Source of the DNA: an uncultured Algibacter sp.
GTDB lineage: Bacteria; Bacteroidota; Bacteroidia; Flavobacteriales; Flavobacteriaceae
Reading direction: 5' to 3'
DNA: 64,000 bases
Assembly (NCBI RefSeq): GCF_947495675.1
Contig: NZ_CANLZX010000004.1
Span: forward strand, 124,001-188,000
Positions 34,468 to 43,530 of this stretch are shown piece by piece. A program made the position numbers and the translations under genes. Position 1 is the stretch's first letter. Every line of letters begins with the position of its first letter. The notes under the pieces are model-generated. The model saw only the letters and a list, made by a program, of their open reading frames with translations. It had not been told where the DNA came from and searched no databases.

Positions 34468-34505
34468 GTTAAACGAAGTTAACTGTTTTTTCTGACAAAG
34501 TCAAG
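34468..34505. repeat. Dispersed intergenic repeat, family 2, copy 2
   Basis: GTTAAACGAAGTTA at 34468-34481 and ACAAAGTCAAG at 34495-34505 repeat the two blocks of the 8589 element exactly. Here AGTTAA and TTAACT also form an inverted repeat. It lies 28 bp beyond the stop of the T9SS cargo gene. On the minus strand, TTG-20-TAACTTCG could be a promoter for the ThuA-like gene. Confidence 0.6.
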
Positions 34506-34533
34506 GTGATTAAGACCTCTGTTTTATTAGAGA

Positions 34534-35253
34534 TTACTGTTTTAAAAATTTAATGGTAATTCCATTTACTAGTTTTAAAAAGTAGACGCCTTTAGTTAGG
34601 TTATTAATATCTATTTGCTCATTATTAGAAATAGTACCGCTTTTTAGTTCAAGACCAAGTACATTATAAATCCTGTAGTTTTCTGTTTTGGTTAATCCAA
34701 AAACGTGAATGAATTGAGATGCTGGATTAGGAAATATTTTAATGCCTTTAATTTGTTCAAATGCTTTAGTGTTTAATGATTGGTTTGTTGTTCGTTCATA
34801 ACTAAAACCTCCGCCATTTCCGCTACCAGTCGTCCAAGAAATGAATTTTAAGTCAATGTATATATCTTCTGTTATTAAATGCAATACCATATCTTGACCA
34901 TCTACTAAATTGCTAAAGTTCTGGCCAATTAAGGCATTCAAGTTTTGGTAAGTTAAAGATGCGTAATTTGCTGTAGTACCATAAGCCCATTCTGTGCCAG
35001 ATGGTGCCGGATTAGATGGGATATAAGTTATACCAGCATCCGATTCTAGAAAAATATTAAACAAACCAGCGTAATTTTGCCTTGTAATCCAAACATTTTC
35101 GGTTAACCTATCTTGATTAGCTTCTTGTGTCCAGTCTGCATAATTTACTTTTGTAAAAGTGGTAGTTGGCCCAGTCCAAACGGTTTGTGCTTTACATTGA
35201 GCAGATGTCAAAATAAATATTACAAGAATTAATAAGATGGAGACTTGCCTCAT
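34534..35253 (-). CDS. Secreted protein with type IX secretion C-terminal sorting domain
   Basis: 239 residues. A signal peptide (ending near CKAQ) leads into a beta-rich body of unknown function. The last 75 residues are a T9SS type A sorting domain, with the hallmark IFPNPASQFI, YRIYNVLGLEL and LTKGVYFLKL segments and the terminal KFLKQ. The protein is therefore exported across the outer membrane. It could be anchored or released. The N-terminal domain was not recognised. Confidence 0.88.
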   Translation of the reverse strand: MRQVSILLILVIFILTSAQCKAQTVWTGPTTTFTKVNYADWTQEANQDRLTENVWITRQNYAGLFNIFLESDAGITYIPSNPAPSGTEWAYGTTANYASLTYQNLNALIGQNFSNLVDGQDMVLHLITEDIYIDLKFISWTTGSGNGGGFSYERTTNQSLNTKAFEQIKGIKIFPNPASQFIHVFGLTKTENYRIYNVLGLELKSGTISNNEQIDINNLTKGVYFLKLVNGITIKFLKQ

Positions 35254-35281
35254 TTTTATCTTTACATATTAACTAATACAT

Positions 35282-35318
35282 GCTAACTAAGTTAGCGATT
35301 ATTTCTAGTAAAGTCAAG
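35282..35318. repeat. Divergent relative of repeat family 2
   Basis: GCTAACTAAGTTAGC at 35282-35296, itself an inverted repeat, is followed by TAAAGTCAAG at 35309-35318. The right block matches family 2 and the left block is altered. It lies upstream of the T9SS cargo gene, next to the dnaN terminator. Membership is tentative. Confidence 0.35.
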
Positions 35319-35324
35319 AGGAAC

Positions 35325-35364
35325 AAAAAAAGCAGCAATCTTAATTAAAGATTACTGCTTTTAA
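35325..35364 (-). terminator. Rho-independent terminator of dnaN
   Basis: On the minus strand, AAAGCAGTAATCTT and AAGATTGCTGCTTT form a stem with one mismatch, then a T-run (the A-run at 35325-35331 on the plus strand). Confidence 0.85.
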
Positions 35365-35400
35365 TATCAAGAGAGTCCCTCTCTTTTTATTGAGAATTTA

Positions 35401-36519
35401 TTAGTTATTTAGCATTACAGGCATAACTAGCATGGTAATGTGTTCGCCTTCATCAAGCCCATCAACAGGTGTTAAAATACCAGCTCTGTTTGGCATACTC
35501 ATTTCTAACTGTACATTATCTGCATTTAGGTTGTTTAACATCTCTGTTAAAAAGCGTGAGTTAAATCCAATTTGCATATCGTCTCCTTGGTAATCGCAAG
35601 TTAAGCGCTCTTCTGCTTTGTTACTGTAATCAATATCTTCAGCCGATATATTTAATTCTGCACCAGCAATTTTTAAACGAATTTGGTGTGTTGTTTTGTT
35701 AGAGAATATACTAACACGACGCACAGAGTTTAAAAACTGGTTTCTATCAATTACTAATTTATTTGGGTTTTCTTTTGGTATTACTGCTTCGTAATTTGGG
35801 TATTTCCCATCAATTAAACGACAAATAAGTACCGAGTTTTCAAAGGTGAACTTGGCGTTACTTTCATTATATTCAATAGTTACATCATCTTCACTAGCTG
35901 CTAAAATACCTTTTAAAAGATTTAAAGGTTTTTTAGGCATAATAAATTCTGCAACTTGGTTAGCTGTAACATCTTCTCGAGTGTATTTTACTAATTTATG
36001 CGCATCGGTAGCTACAAAGGTTAAACCTTCTGTAGAGAATTGAAAAAATACACCACTCATTACTGGGCGTAAATCGTCGTTTCCTGCAGCAAAAATAGTT
36101 TTACTAATAGCAGTTGCTAAAACATCTCCAGTAATAACTGTTTTACTAGGGTCTTCTAGTGCAATAGCTTTAGGGAATTCATTTCCATCGGCATAAGCTA
36201 ACGCATATTTACCATGGTTAGAGCTAATTTCAACAGTATTGTTCTCTTCAACCACAAAAGTTAAGGGCTGCTCAGGAAATGTTTTTAAAGTATCTAATAA
36301 CAATCGCGCAGGAATAGCTACGCTACCTTTACTATCGCTTTCAACATCTAGAGTTGAAGCCATAGTGGTTTCTAAATCACTAGCAGAAACGGTTAACTGG
36401 CTACTATCTAATTCAAATAAAAAATTATCTAAAATAGGTAAGGTGTTCGAGCTATTAATAACGCCACCTAAAACCTGTAATTGTTTTAATAAATAGGTAC
36501 TTGATACTATAAATTTCAT
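35401..36519 (-). CDS. dnaN: DNA polymerase III beta sliding clamp
   Basis: 372 residues, the expected length. It starts MKFIVSSTYLLKQLQVLGGVIN and ends with the conserved clamp C-terminus (ITMLVMPVMLNN-type). The three-domain repeat structure is visible. The protein is a ring-shaped dimer that tethers Pol III to DNA. It lies downstream of gldF-X-gldG in the same direction but has its own promoter and terminator. A dnaN-gldG neighbourhood is common in Flavobacteriaceae. Confidence 0.96.
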   Translation of the reverse strand: MKFIVSSTYLLKQLQVLGGVINSSNTLPILDNFLFELDSSQLTVSASDLETTMASTLDVESDSKGSVAIPARLLLDTLKTFPEQPLTFVVEENNTVEISSNHGKYALAYADGNEFPKAIALEDPSKTVITGDVLATAISKTIFAAGNDDLRPVMSGVFFQFSTEGLTFVATDAHKLVKYTREDVTANQVAEFIMPKKPLNLLKGILAASEDDVTIEYNESNAKFTFENSVLICRLIDGKYPNYEAVIPKENPNKLVIDRNQFLNSVRRVSIFSNKTTHQIRLKIAGAELNISAEDIDYSNKAEERLTCDYQGDDMQIGFNSRFLTEMLNNLNADNVQLEMSMPNRAGILTPVDGLDEGEHITMLVMPVMLNN

Positions 36520-36555
36520 CTAAAAGCTTAGTTTTAATTGTAATTCTACTACTTA

Positions 36556-36587
36556 CAAATATATTCGAAACCTAGTATATTTGGAAA
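36556..36587 (-). promoter_or_regulatory. Promoter of dnaN
   Basis: On the minus strand TATATTTG (plus 36556-36563) matches TAnnTTTG, with TTTC (plus 36584-36587) 20 bp upstream. The start codon is 36 bp downstream. Confidence 0.6.
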
Positions 36588-36602
36588 CAAACTTATTAAC
36601 AT

Positions 36603-38270
36603 TTAAGAAGCGTATTTTTTCTTTCTTAGGTAGTTGAAAGCAAAACCAAACACCCCAAGCAAAACTAATGGTAGTAAGATGTTTATAAGTTGCCATTTGG
36701 TTTTATCTGATGCAATTTTTTGCTGATTTAAAAAGGCAACAGCTATTTCTTTAGACCGAATGTTTATAAGTCCGTTATCATCCAATAAGTAATTAACCGC
36801 ATTTAATAAAAATTCTTTGTTGCCATAGGTTTGTCCTGTCCACCTATCAAAACCTAATTCTAGTGGTTTGTTTTTGGCAATATCATTTTTAATAACATCG
36901 CCATCGGCAATGACAATCATTTTAGTAGGGATGCTTTTATTTTTTTCTTGGTTAAGTTTAAAGGGTTTTACACGATTGCTGTAAACCGAGTTAAATTCAC
37001 CTTCTAATAACACCGCAAGTGTTTGGTTGCCTTTGTTAAAGCTTTGCGGGTTTTGTTCTTTTGTTACCAACTTTAAACTTACTTCTCTTGGTGTGCCTTC
37101 TAATTTTGTTAATGGTGCTGTTTCTAGAAGTATGGTTTTTTTAATGGTGTTTTTAAGGGTGTCAATTTGGTTGGCAAAATCAAATTTTACTAAATTTAAG
37201 TTATTAACTATAGGGTGCTTACTACTCGAACCAGCTAAGGGTGAATACGGCCATTTTAAATGCTGAAATTGAGACTGGCTACCTTGGCCCATAGCCAAAG
37301 TGATAGGGGCAGAGTAAAGCGTGCTTACCATATATGGGTTTATGCGAATACCATACTTAAAAAAGAAATCGGTTAAGTTTAAATCTCTAGAAACTGCATA
37401 ATTGGTTCCTTTATCGTTGTATAAACTATCTTTTTCCATAGCTACAGCATCAATTAGCCATAAGCTTTTACCACCGTTCATGGTATATTGATCAAGTACT
37501 AGTTTTTCTTCTTCAGAAAAAGCTTGTGTTGGTTTTGCTGAAATAATTAAATCAAAACCATTAATAGCTTTTAATGTATTTTGTGGGTTTGATGCGACAC
37601 TATCTAAAGTAAAAGGTGCTATGTAATAATACGTGCCTAGTTTTTTTACAAAGTCGGCAATGTATTTGTCTTCTAATTGCTCGTTACCTTTTAAAATAGC
37701 AATTTTTCTGCGTTTTGGTTTTGTTAGTTTGCTAAAGCCATCTGCAAAAGCATATTCTAAATGCTGCACAGAATTAGTGACCAATTCTTGTTGAGAGGCG
37801 CCTATTTTATTTTTTACTAACGGAATAAGCACCGTTTGTTCGTTATAACTTGCCAGCGCCCAAGGAAAAATAACAGCTTGCGATGATTTGCCACTTTCTT
37901 GAACACTTAATTGCATGGGTGTTAAACCACGTTGGGTAAGTTGTTGTATGTTTCTTTCTCTTGTAGATGCGTCTTCTAATGGATTTATAAAGTTGAAGAT
38001 AATGTTGCTATTTACAGCCGTAAATTCTTCTAATAATTGTTTGGTTTCGTTTTGAAGTCTTCTAAATTCTGAAGGAAAATCTTCGCCTTCTAAAAAAACA
38101 TCAACAACAATTGGAGATTCAATATCTTCAATAATTTGTATGGCAGATGCGCTTAAGGTATAACGATTATCTGCAGTTAAATCAAAGCGCTTGTAAAACT
38201 TACTGCTTAAAAGGTTTATAGCAATTATAGCGATTACGAGTATTAATATGTGTTTTATGGTCTTATTCAA
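36603..38270 (-). CDS. gldG: Gliding motility-associated ABC transporter substrate-binding protein GldG
   Basis: 555 residues. An N-terminal membrane helix (ILILVIAIIAINLLSSKF), a DUF/ABC-type extracytoplasmic body (IAILKGNEQLEDKYIADFV) and a C-terminal membrane helix (INILLPLVLLGVFGFAFNYL) match GldG of the gliding ABC complex. GldA, GldF and GldG form an ABC transporter required for gliding in F. johnsoniae. gldA is not in the window. The start overlaps the upstream small gene by 8 bp. Confidence 0.93.
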   Translation of the reverse strand: MNKTIKHILILVIAIIAINLLSSKFYKRFDLTADNRYTLSASAIQIIEDIESPIVVDVFLEGEDFPSEFRRLQNETKQLLEEFTAVNSNIIFNFINPLEDASTRERNIQQLTQRGLTPMQLSVQESGKSSQAVIFPWALASYNEQTVLIPLVKNKIGASQQELVTNSVQHLEYAFADGFSKLTKPKRRKIAILKGNEQLEDKYIADFVKKLGTYYYIAPFTLDSVASNPQNTLKAINGFDLIISAKPTQAFSEEEKLVLDQYTMNGGKSLWLIDAVAMEKDSLYNDKGTNYAVSRDLNLTDFFFKYGIRINPYMVSTLYSAPITLAMGQGSQSQFQHLKWPYSPLAGSSSKHPIVNNLNLVKFDFANQIDTLKNTIKKTILLETAPLTKLEGTPREVSLKLVTKEQNPQSFNKGNQTLAVLLEGEFNSVYSNRVKPFKLNQEKNKSIPTKMIVIADGDVIKNDIAKNKPLELGFDRWTGQTYGNKEFLLNAVNYLLDDNGLINIRSKEIAVAFLNQQKIASDKTKWQLINILLPLVLLGVFGFAFNYLRKKKYAS

Positions 38271-38748
38271 ACTGTTTTTCTAATTGATAAGGTCTTATCG
38301 ATTCTACAATATTGTTTTTAAATTCTAATTCTAAACATTCTTGCATGTTATTAAATGCACCAGGAACAAACCCCATATTGTAATTCCATTTTTCTTTAGA
38401 ATTTGCTTTCAGGTTATTATCCCATCCAAACCACTCTGGTTTGCCTAATAGGACTTTAATATCATTTTTATTTTTTCCAATTAATAAACTATCTTTTATT
38501 AATTGATTTGCCATTTCGTAACGCAATTCAGGTTTTTCTTCCCAAGCTACTGTATCAAAATATTTTTTATGATGATAGCTGCTAAAAATATTTAGCATGG
38601 GGTAAAATAAATAAAAATAAACAATAGGCGTAAGTACCAAACTTACTAAAAAAGTAAGCCATTTACGCTTATCAATAGTATTTACAAATAGCCAAACAGC
38701 AATAAATACAAATACTAAAAAGAACACTAATAAAGGTGTAATTATCAT
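38263..38748 (-). CDS. Membrane protein with BamE/SmpA-like tail inserted between gldF and gldG
   Basis: 161 residues. Two membrane helices (residues about 3-23 and 31-49) are followed by a soluble domain with LLIGKNKNDIKVLLGKPEW, resembling the DxxxLLGxP motif of BamE/SmpA-fold proteins. It abuts the gldF stop without a gap and overlaps gldG by 8 bp, so it is fully inside the operon. F. johnsoniae gldF and gldG are adjacent, as I recall, so an extra gene here is notable. No specific family was recognised. Confidence 0.7.
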   Translation of the reverse strand: MIITPLLVFFLVFVFIAVWLFVNTIDKRKWLTFLVSLVLTPIVYFYLFYPMLNIFSSYHHKKYFDTVAWEEKPELRYEMANQLIKDSLLIGKNKNDIKVLLGKPEWFGWDNNLKANSKEKWNYNMGFVPGAFNNMQECLELEFKNNIVESIRPYQLEKQFE

Positions 38749-39465
38749 TTAATTTGCTTTGTTAATATTTAGTTTGGTTAGAAATAAAAAGAAAAGGGTT
38801 ACACTTAAAAAATAGATAATATCACGAGTATCTAACACACCACGGCTCATACTTTTAAAGTGTGAACTCATGCCAATTTGTTCTACAAAATCACTTGAAA
38901 GAAACTCTGCAATACCTTCAAAACCAATGTAAAATATAAAACAGATAAAAACAGATGTAATAAAAGCAACAATTTGATTATCTGATAAAGTAGAGGCAAA
39001 CACCCCTATAGCAGTATAAGCAGCTACTAAAAATAGCAAGCCAAAATACGAACCTATTGTGCTACCAACGTCTATATTGCCAACAGGGTTTCCTAGTTGA
39101 TAAACAGTATAAACATATAATAAAGTTGGTATAAGTGCTATTAATATTAATATGAGTGCACCAAAATATTTTCCTAAAACAATATTAAAATGCGAAATAG
39201 GTTTTGTTAATAATAACTCTAATGTGCCTTGTTTTTTTTCATCTGAAAAACTTCGCATAGTAACTGCAGGAATCAAGAAAATTAAAATCCAAGGGGCTAA
39301 TAAAAAGAAAGATGATAAATCGGCGAATCCATAATCTAGAATATTAAATTCCCCTTTAAAAAGCCACAGAAATAGCCCATTTAAAACTAAAAAAATGGCA
39401 ATAACCAAATAACCAATTGGTGATGCAAAAAATGAGTTTATTTCTTTTTTAAGTATTGCTATCAT
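38749..39465 (-). CDS. gldF: Gliding motility-associated ABC transporter permease GldF
   Basis: 238 residues with about six membrane helices. The N-terminus MIAILKKEINSFFASPIGYLVIA and the cytoplasmic motif FSDEKKQGTLELLLTKP are the signature of GldF and ABC-2-type permeases. It pairs with the GldG substrate component and an unlinked GldA ATPase to support gliding. It follows the ABM-domain gene with an 8-bp gap. Confidence 0.93.
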   Translation of the reverse strand: MIAILKKEINSFFASPIGYLVIAIFLVLNGLFLWLFKGEFNILDYGFADLSSFFLLAPWILIFLIPAVTMRSFSDEKKQGTLELLLTKPISHFNIVLGKYFGALILILIALIPTLLYVYTVYQLGNPVGNIDVGSTIGSYFGLLFLVAAYTAIGVFASTLSDNQIVAFITSVFICFIFYIGFEGIAEFLSSDFVEQIGMSSHFKSMSRGVLDTRDIIYFLSVTLFFLFLTKLNINKAN

Positions 39466-39473
39466 TCAAATTA

Positions 39474-39770
39474 TTATTCTAGAGTTTCTAACTTATCAAC
39501 ACTCCAAGCCTCTGGTTTAATACTAAAAAGCGGTTTTACTTTACTCCAAACAGTATTAAATAATTCAGATTTTCTATAGTTTTCTAATGTGTTTTCAGAT
39601 TCCCAATAACTGTATGTAAAAAAAATATTAGGATTGTTTTTATCTCTATATAGTTCTAAAAAACTACAACCTTCAAAAGCTCTAATTTTTGATTTATTAG
39701 TATTAAAATTTTCAAGAAAAATTTCAATATTTTGTTTATAAAATCCCATTTTTACAATTCTTACTAGCAT
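39474..39770 (-). CDS. Antibiotic biosynthesis monooxygenase (ABM) domain protein
   Basis: 98 residues. The ferredoxin-like ABM fold is indicated by MLVRIVKMGFYKQN, CSFLELYRDKNNPNIFFTYSYWESENTLENYRKS and the typical C-terminus. Members include small haem-degrading or quinol monooxygenases, but many have no assigned activity. An internal ATG seven codons in is an alternative start. It lies between the SAM hydrolase and gldF genes, 14 and 8 bp away, so all are one operon. Confidence 0.85.
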   Translation of the reverse strand: MLVRIVKMGFYKQNIEIFLENFNTNKSKIRAFEGCSFLELYRDKNNPNIFFTYSYWESENTLENYRKSELFNTVWSKVKPLFSIKPEAWSVDKLETLE

Positions 39771-39784
39771 AAAAAAACTTTAAA

Positions 39785-40675
39785 TTAAAAATCGGCAGCT
39801 TTTACGTTTTGTGGTATTTCGGTACCTTTATGAATCACAGGATTGGGTATAAATTTAATGCTAACAGCATCCATTATTCTAAGTCCTAATAGCGTTGATG
39901 CACTACCAACAGTAGCGCTATTGCTTTTATAAACAGCAATTTCTAAAAAATTACCAGAATTAAAAACTACCAGTTTCCTACCTTCATCATTTCGTTTGTT
40001 TTCGGCAATTTCAAAATTTACAATATCACTATATTTATTATGTATTTTTTTAAAGGTATAATGGCGAGCCGAAATCTCATAATTACGTCCCTTTTGTATC
40101 GTTTCAAAAAAGCTGCGTTTAATATTAGTTACTACATTACCATAGTTGTCAATATAAATAACGCTTCCAATAATTTGTGTTTTATCATCGTTAACATAAG
40201 GCTCAATGTTTTTAATTGGCTTTATGTTAGAAATAGGTTTTCCAATAACTTCTAGGGTACCACCACGAGCAATATGGCAAGCTACTTTAACAAATACATC
40301 TAAAACAGGAAAACTAGTTTGAATTTTATCGTGAATATTAATTTCAACAATCTTTTCTGGTGCAATTTCAGAGCAAATCATACTCATAATACCATTATTG
40401 GCACAAATAAAGTAATGGTCGTCTAGTTTTATGGCTATGTGTTTGTTTTCAGGGTTAATTTCAGAATCAATACCAATAATATGAATGGTGCCTTTAGGAA
40501 AACTATTGTAAGCGTTTTGAATTATATAAGCAGCTTCTGGAATATTAAATGGCGAAACAGAATGGGAGATATCAACAATTTTAACATCAGGCAACTCACT
40601 ATAGATGGCGCCTTTTGTAGCGCCAGCAAAGTAATCTTTTTCACCAAAATCGGTTGTTAATGTTATGATTGCCAT
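39785..40675 (-). CDS. S-adenosyl-L-methionine hydrolase/hydroxide adenosyltransferase (DUF62 family)
   Basis: 296 residues from the ATG at 40675. A TTG six bases earlier is a weaker alternative. The sequence starts MAIITLTTDFGEKDYFAG, a family signature, with ASTLLGLRIMDAVSI at the C-terminus. Members hydrolyse SAM to adenosine and methionine, and close relatives are fluorinases and chlorinases. The neighbours are gldF, gldG and dnaN, so the physiological purpose is not clear. Confidence 0.9.
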   Translation of the reverse strand: MAIITLTTDFGEKDYFAGATKGAIYSELPDVKIVDISHSVSPFNIPEAAYIIQNAYNSFPKGTIHIIGIDSEINPENKHIAIKLDDHYFICANNGIMSMICSEIAPEKIVEINIHDKIQTSFPVLDVFVKVACHIARGGTLEVIGKPISNIKPIKNIEPYVNDDKTQIIGSVIYIDNYGNVVTNIKRSFFETIQKGRNYEISARHYTFKKIHNKYSDIVNFEIAENKRNDEGRKLVVFNSGNFLEIAVYKSNSATVGSASTLLGLRIMDAVSIKFIPNPVIHKGTEIPQNVKAADF

Positions 40676-40735
40676 GGGCAAAATTGTTAATATGTTTTTA
40701 ATGTTATCTTACTCAAAATTATGTATTTTTGAGTT

Positions 40736-40749
40736 TCACATGTATGTGA
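40736..40749. promoter_or_regulatory. Perfect palindrome in the SAM hydrolase/phoH divergent region
   Basis: TCACAT at 40736-40741 and ATGTGA at 40744-40749 flank GT. This 14-bp exact palindrome is in the 178-bp region between two divergent genes. It could bind a dimeric regulator, but no cognate was recognised. Confidence 0.3.
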
Positions 40750-40853
40750 TACAAACCTACATAAATTTTTGTTTTTGTTTTTATATTTTAAATGAAAATG
40801 TAAGTAAGTTTTCAACTAAAATGCTTGTAAATCATTAAACTAATAACACGCTT

Positions 40854-41807
40854 TTGAACGAAATTATTATCGAACTCGAAGAAATAACTCCAAAAGAATT
40901 TTTTGGAGCTCAAAATGCTAATATTGAACTTCTTAAAAAATACTTTCCAAAATTAAAAATCGTAGCACGTGGAAATAAAATTAAAGCCTTTGGTGATGAA
41001 GAATTACTAGAAGAATTTGATAGGCGTATTACCATGCTTTTAAAGCATTTTGCTAAGTACAATAAATTAGATGAAAATGTTATAGAGCGTGTATTAACTA
41101 GTCAAACCAGCGAAGATTATACAACATCAAAACAAAGTGGCGAAGTAATTGTGCATGGTGTAGGCGGAAAACTTATTAAAGCGCAAACAGCTAACCAACG
41201 CAGAATGGTTGAGCTTATGCGTAAAAACGATATGGTTTTTGCAATTGGTCCTGCTGGTACTGGTAAAACCTATACTGGTGTGGCATTGGCAGTACAAGCC
41301 TTAAAAAATAAAGAAGTAAAACGTATTATTTTAACACGTCCTGCAGTTGAAGCAGGCGAGAATCTTGGGTTTTTACCAGGTGATTTAAAAGAAAAATTAG
41401 ATCCGTACATGCAGCCATTGTATGATGCATTACGAGATATGATTGCGCCAGAAAAACTGGCAAGTTATATAGAAAAAGGGACCATACAGATTGCGCCTTT
41501 AGCCTTTATGAGAGGGCGAACATTAGATAATGCTTTTGTAATTTTAGATGAAGGGCAAAACACCACACACGCCCAAATGAAAATGTTTTTAACGCGTATG
41601 GGTAAAAACGCTAAGTTTTTATTAACAGGAGATCCAGGACAAATAGATTTACCACGCCGTACCATTTCTGGGTTAAAAGAAGCTTTGTTGATTTTAAAAA
41701 ACGTAGAGGGTGTTGGTATGATATTTTTAGATGATAAAGATGTTATTCGTCATAAACTCGTTAAAAAAGTAATTGCAGCCTATAAAAGCATAGAAAACGT
41801 AGACTAA
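40854..41807 (+). CDS. phoH: PhoH family ATPase
   Basis: 317 residues with a TTG start at 40854, supported by the family N-terminus NEIIIELEEITPKEFFGAQN. Walker A GPAGTGKT is at residues 132-139 and Walker B VILDEGQN near 229-236. PhoH proteins are RNA-linked ATPases of uncertain role, induced by phosphate starvation in some bacteria. It is divergent from the SAM hydrolase gene and precedes purC by 75 bp. Confidence 0.92.
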   Translation: MNEIIIELEEITPKEFFGAQNANIELLKKYFPKLKIVARGNKIKAFGDEELLEEFDRRITMLLKHFAKYNKLDENVIERVLTSQTSEDYTTSKQSGEVIVHGVGGKLIKAQTANQRRMVELMRKNDMVFAIGPAGTGKTYTGVALAVQALKNKEVKRIILTRPAVEAGENLGFLPGDLKEKLDPYMQPLYDALRDMIAPEKLASYIEKGTIQIAPLAFMRGRTLDNAFVILDEGQNTTHAQMKMFLTRMGKNAKFLLTGDPGQIDLPRRTISGLKEALLILKNVEGVGMIFLDDKDVIRHKLVKKVIAAYKSIENVD

Positions 41808-41882
41808 TTATTTTTTAACTATTTAAAAATAAAGTATTCAATTAAAAAAGCTATCACTTAATAGCTAAAAGCATAAAAAAAA

Positions 41883-42833
41883 ATGAGCAACACGATAATC
41901 GATACCAATTTTAATTTTCCTAATCAAAAAAGCCTTTACAAAGGAAAAGTAAGAGCCGTTTATAATATTAACGACGAAGAATTGGTTATGGTTGCAACCG
42001 ACAGACTTTCTGCATTTGATGTTGTAATGCCTAAAGGTATTCCTTATAAAGGGCAAATACTAAACCAAATTGCAACTAAAATGATGGCAGCAACAGAAGA
42101 TTTGGTTCCAAACTGGCTAACCGCAACTCCAGATCCAAATGTAGCTGTTGGGCATTTATGTGAGCCATTTAAAGTTGAAATGGTAATTCGTGGCTATATG
42201 TCTGGACATGCAGCGCGCGAGTATAAAGCAGGAAAACGCATGCTTTGTGGTGTGCCAATGCCTGAAGGTATGAAGGAGAATGATAAATTTCCTGAACCTA
42301 TTATTACACCAGCAACAAAAGCAGAAATGGGCGACCATGATGAAGATATTTCTAGAGAAGATATTTTAAAACGTGGTATAGTCTCAGAACAAGATTATTT
42401 AGTACTTGAAGATTATACACGCAAATTATTTAAACGTGGTTCTGAAATAGCAGCGTCTAGGGGGCTAATTTTGGTAGATACTAAATATGAATTTGGTAAA
42501 ACTAAAGATGGACACATTGTTTTAATAGATGAAATTCATACACCAGATTCATCTCGTTATTTTTATGCTGATGGATATCAAGAACGCCAAGATAAAGGCG
42601 AATCACAAAAACAATTAAGTAAAGAGTTTGTGCGCCAATGGTTAATTGCTAACAATTTTCAAGGATTAGAAGGGCAAACCGTTCCTTCTATGAGCGATGA
42701 GTATATTGAAAGCGTAAGCGAACGCTATATTGAACTTTATGAAAACATTACTGGCGAAACTTTTGTTAAGGCAGATGTTTCTAATATTCAACAACGTATT
42801 GAAAAAAATGTATTGGAGTATTTAAATAAATAA
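41883..42833 (+). CDS. purC: Phosphoribosylaminoimidazole-succinocarboxamide synthase
   Basis: 316 residues. The ATP-grasp-related family shows [10 protein letters not shown] near the start, [16 protein letters not shown] and [14 protein letters not shown]. The enzyme ligates aspartate to CAIR in de novo purine synthesis. It stands alone, separated from phoH by 75 bp, and ends 4 bp before the convergent HAD gene. Confidence 0.96.
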   Translation: MSNTIIDTNFNFPNQKSLYKGKVRAVYNINDEELVMVATDRLSAFDVVMPKGIPYKGQILNQIATKMMAATEDLVPNWLTATPDPNVAVGHLCEPFKVEMVIRGYMSGHAAREYKAGKRMLCGVPMPEGMKENDKFPEPIITPATKAEMGDHDEDISREDILKRGIVSEQDYLVLEDYTRKLFKRGSEIAASRGLILVDTKYEFGKTKDGHIVLIDEIHTPDSSRYFYADGYQERQDKGESQKQLSKEFVRQWLIANNFQGLEGQTVPSMSDEYIESVSERYIELYENITGETFVKADVSNIQQRIEKNVLEYLNK

Positions 42834-42837
42834 ATTA

Positions 42838-43515
42838 TTAAATACTACAGCATTCTTGTGGGGTAATTTCTAAAATATTTAGTAATTCTAAAGGATGATC
42901 AATAACTAATTTTGCACCATTAGCGATTAATTCTTCTTTTGTTCTAAATCCCCAAGACACTCCAACTGCAAAGAAATTAGCATTATTTGCAGTTTGCATA
43001 TCTACATCGGTATCTCCAACATAAATAATGTCTTCCGGTTTTATATTTAATCTATTGCTAATTTCGATTGCTTTTATTGGGTTTGGTTTTTTATGTGCTT
43101 CTATGGTTAAACCATCTACAGTTTCAAAATAGTTTGGTAGTAAGGACATAACTACTTTTTTAGTCAATTTATCTTCTTTGTTGGATAATACACTAAGTTT
43201 TATTTGACTAGATTTTAAAGTGTCAAGTAATTCTTTTATACCACTATAAGCATAAGTTTTAATTGTACATTGGTTACTATAAATTTCCATCATAGTATTA
43301 AAACTTCTTGTGATTTGTGCGTTATTACGTTTAGATTCTGGTAGTGCTTTTATGACAAGACTCTTAATGCCTTTGCCAATAAAATCTTTATAGGCTTCAT
43401 AGCTATGCAAAGGATAGTCATAAACTTTAAGAGCTTTATTCATAGCATCTGCTATGTCTTGAATAGAGTTAACTAATGTGCCATCTAAATCGAAAATTAC
43501 TGCTTTGTAGGTCAT
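42838..43515 (-). CDS. HAD family phosphatase, phosphoglycolate phosphatase-like
   Basis: 225 residues. Motif I FDLDGTLVNS, motif II VLSNKEDK, and motif III/IV KPNPIKAIEI and YVGDTDVDMQTA fit the Gph-like HAD-IA group. Typical substrates are phosphoglycolate and similar small phosphates. The final residues include a CC pair (QECCS). It is convergent with purC and 15 bp downstream of the carbonic anhydrase gene, so it could be in its operon. Confidence 0.88.
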   Translation of the reverse strand: MTYKAVIFDLDGTLVNSIQDIADAMNKALKVYDYPLHSYEAYKDFIGKGIKSLVIKALPESKRNNAQITRSFNTMMEIYSNQCTIKTYAYSGIKELLDTLKSSQIKLSVLSNKEDKLTKKVVMSLLPNYFETVDGLTIEAHKKPNPIKAIEISNRLNIKPEDIIYVGDTDVDMQTANNANFFAVGVSWGFRTKEELIANGAKLVIDHPLELLNILEITPQECCSI

Positions 43516-43530
43516 GTTTAAATTTATTTA

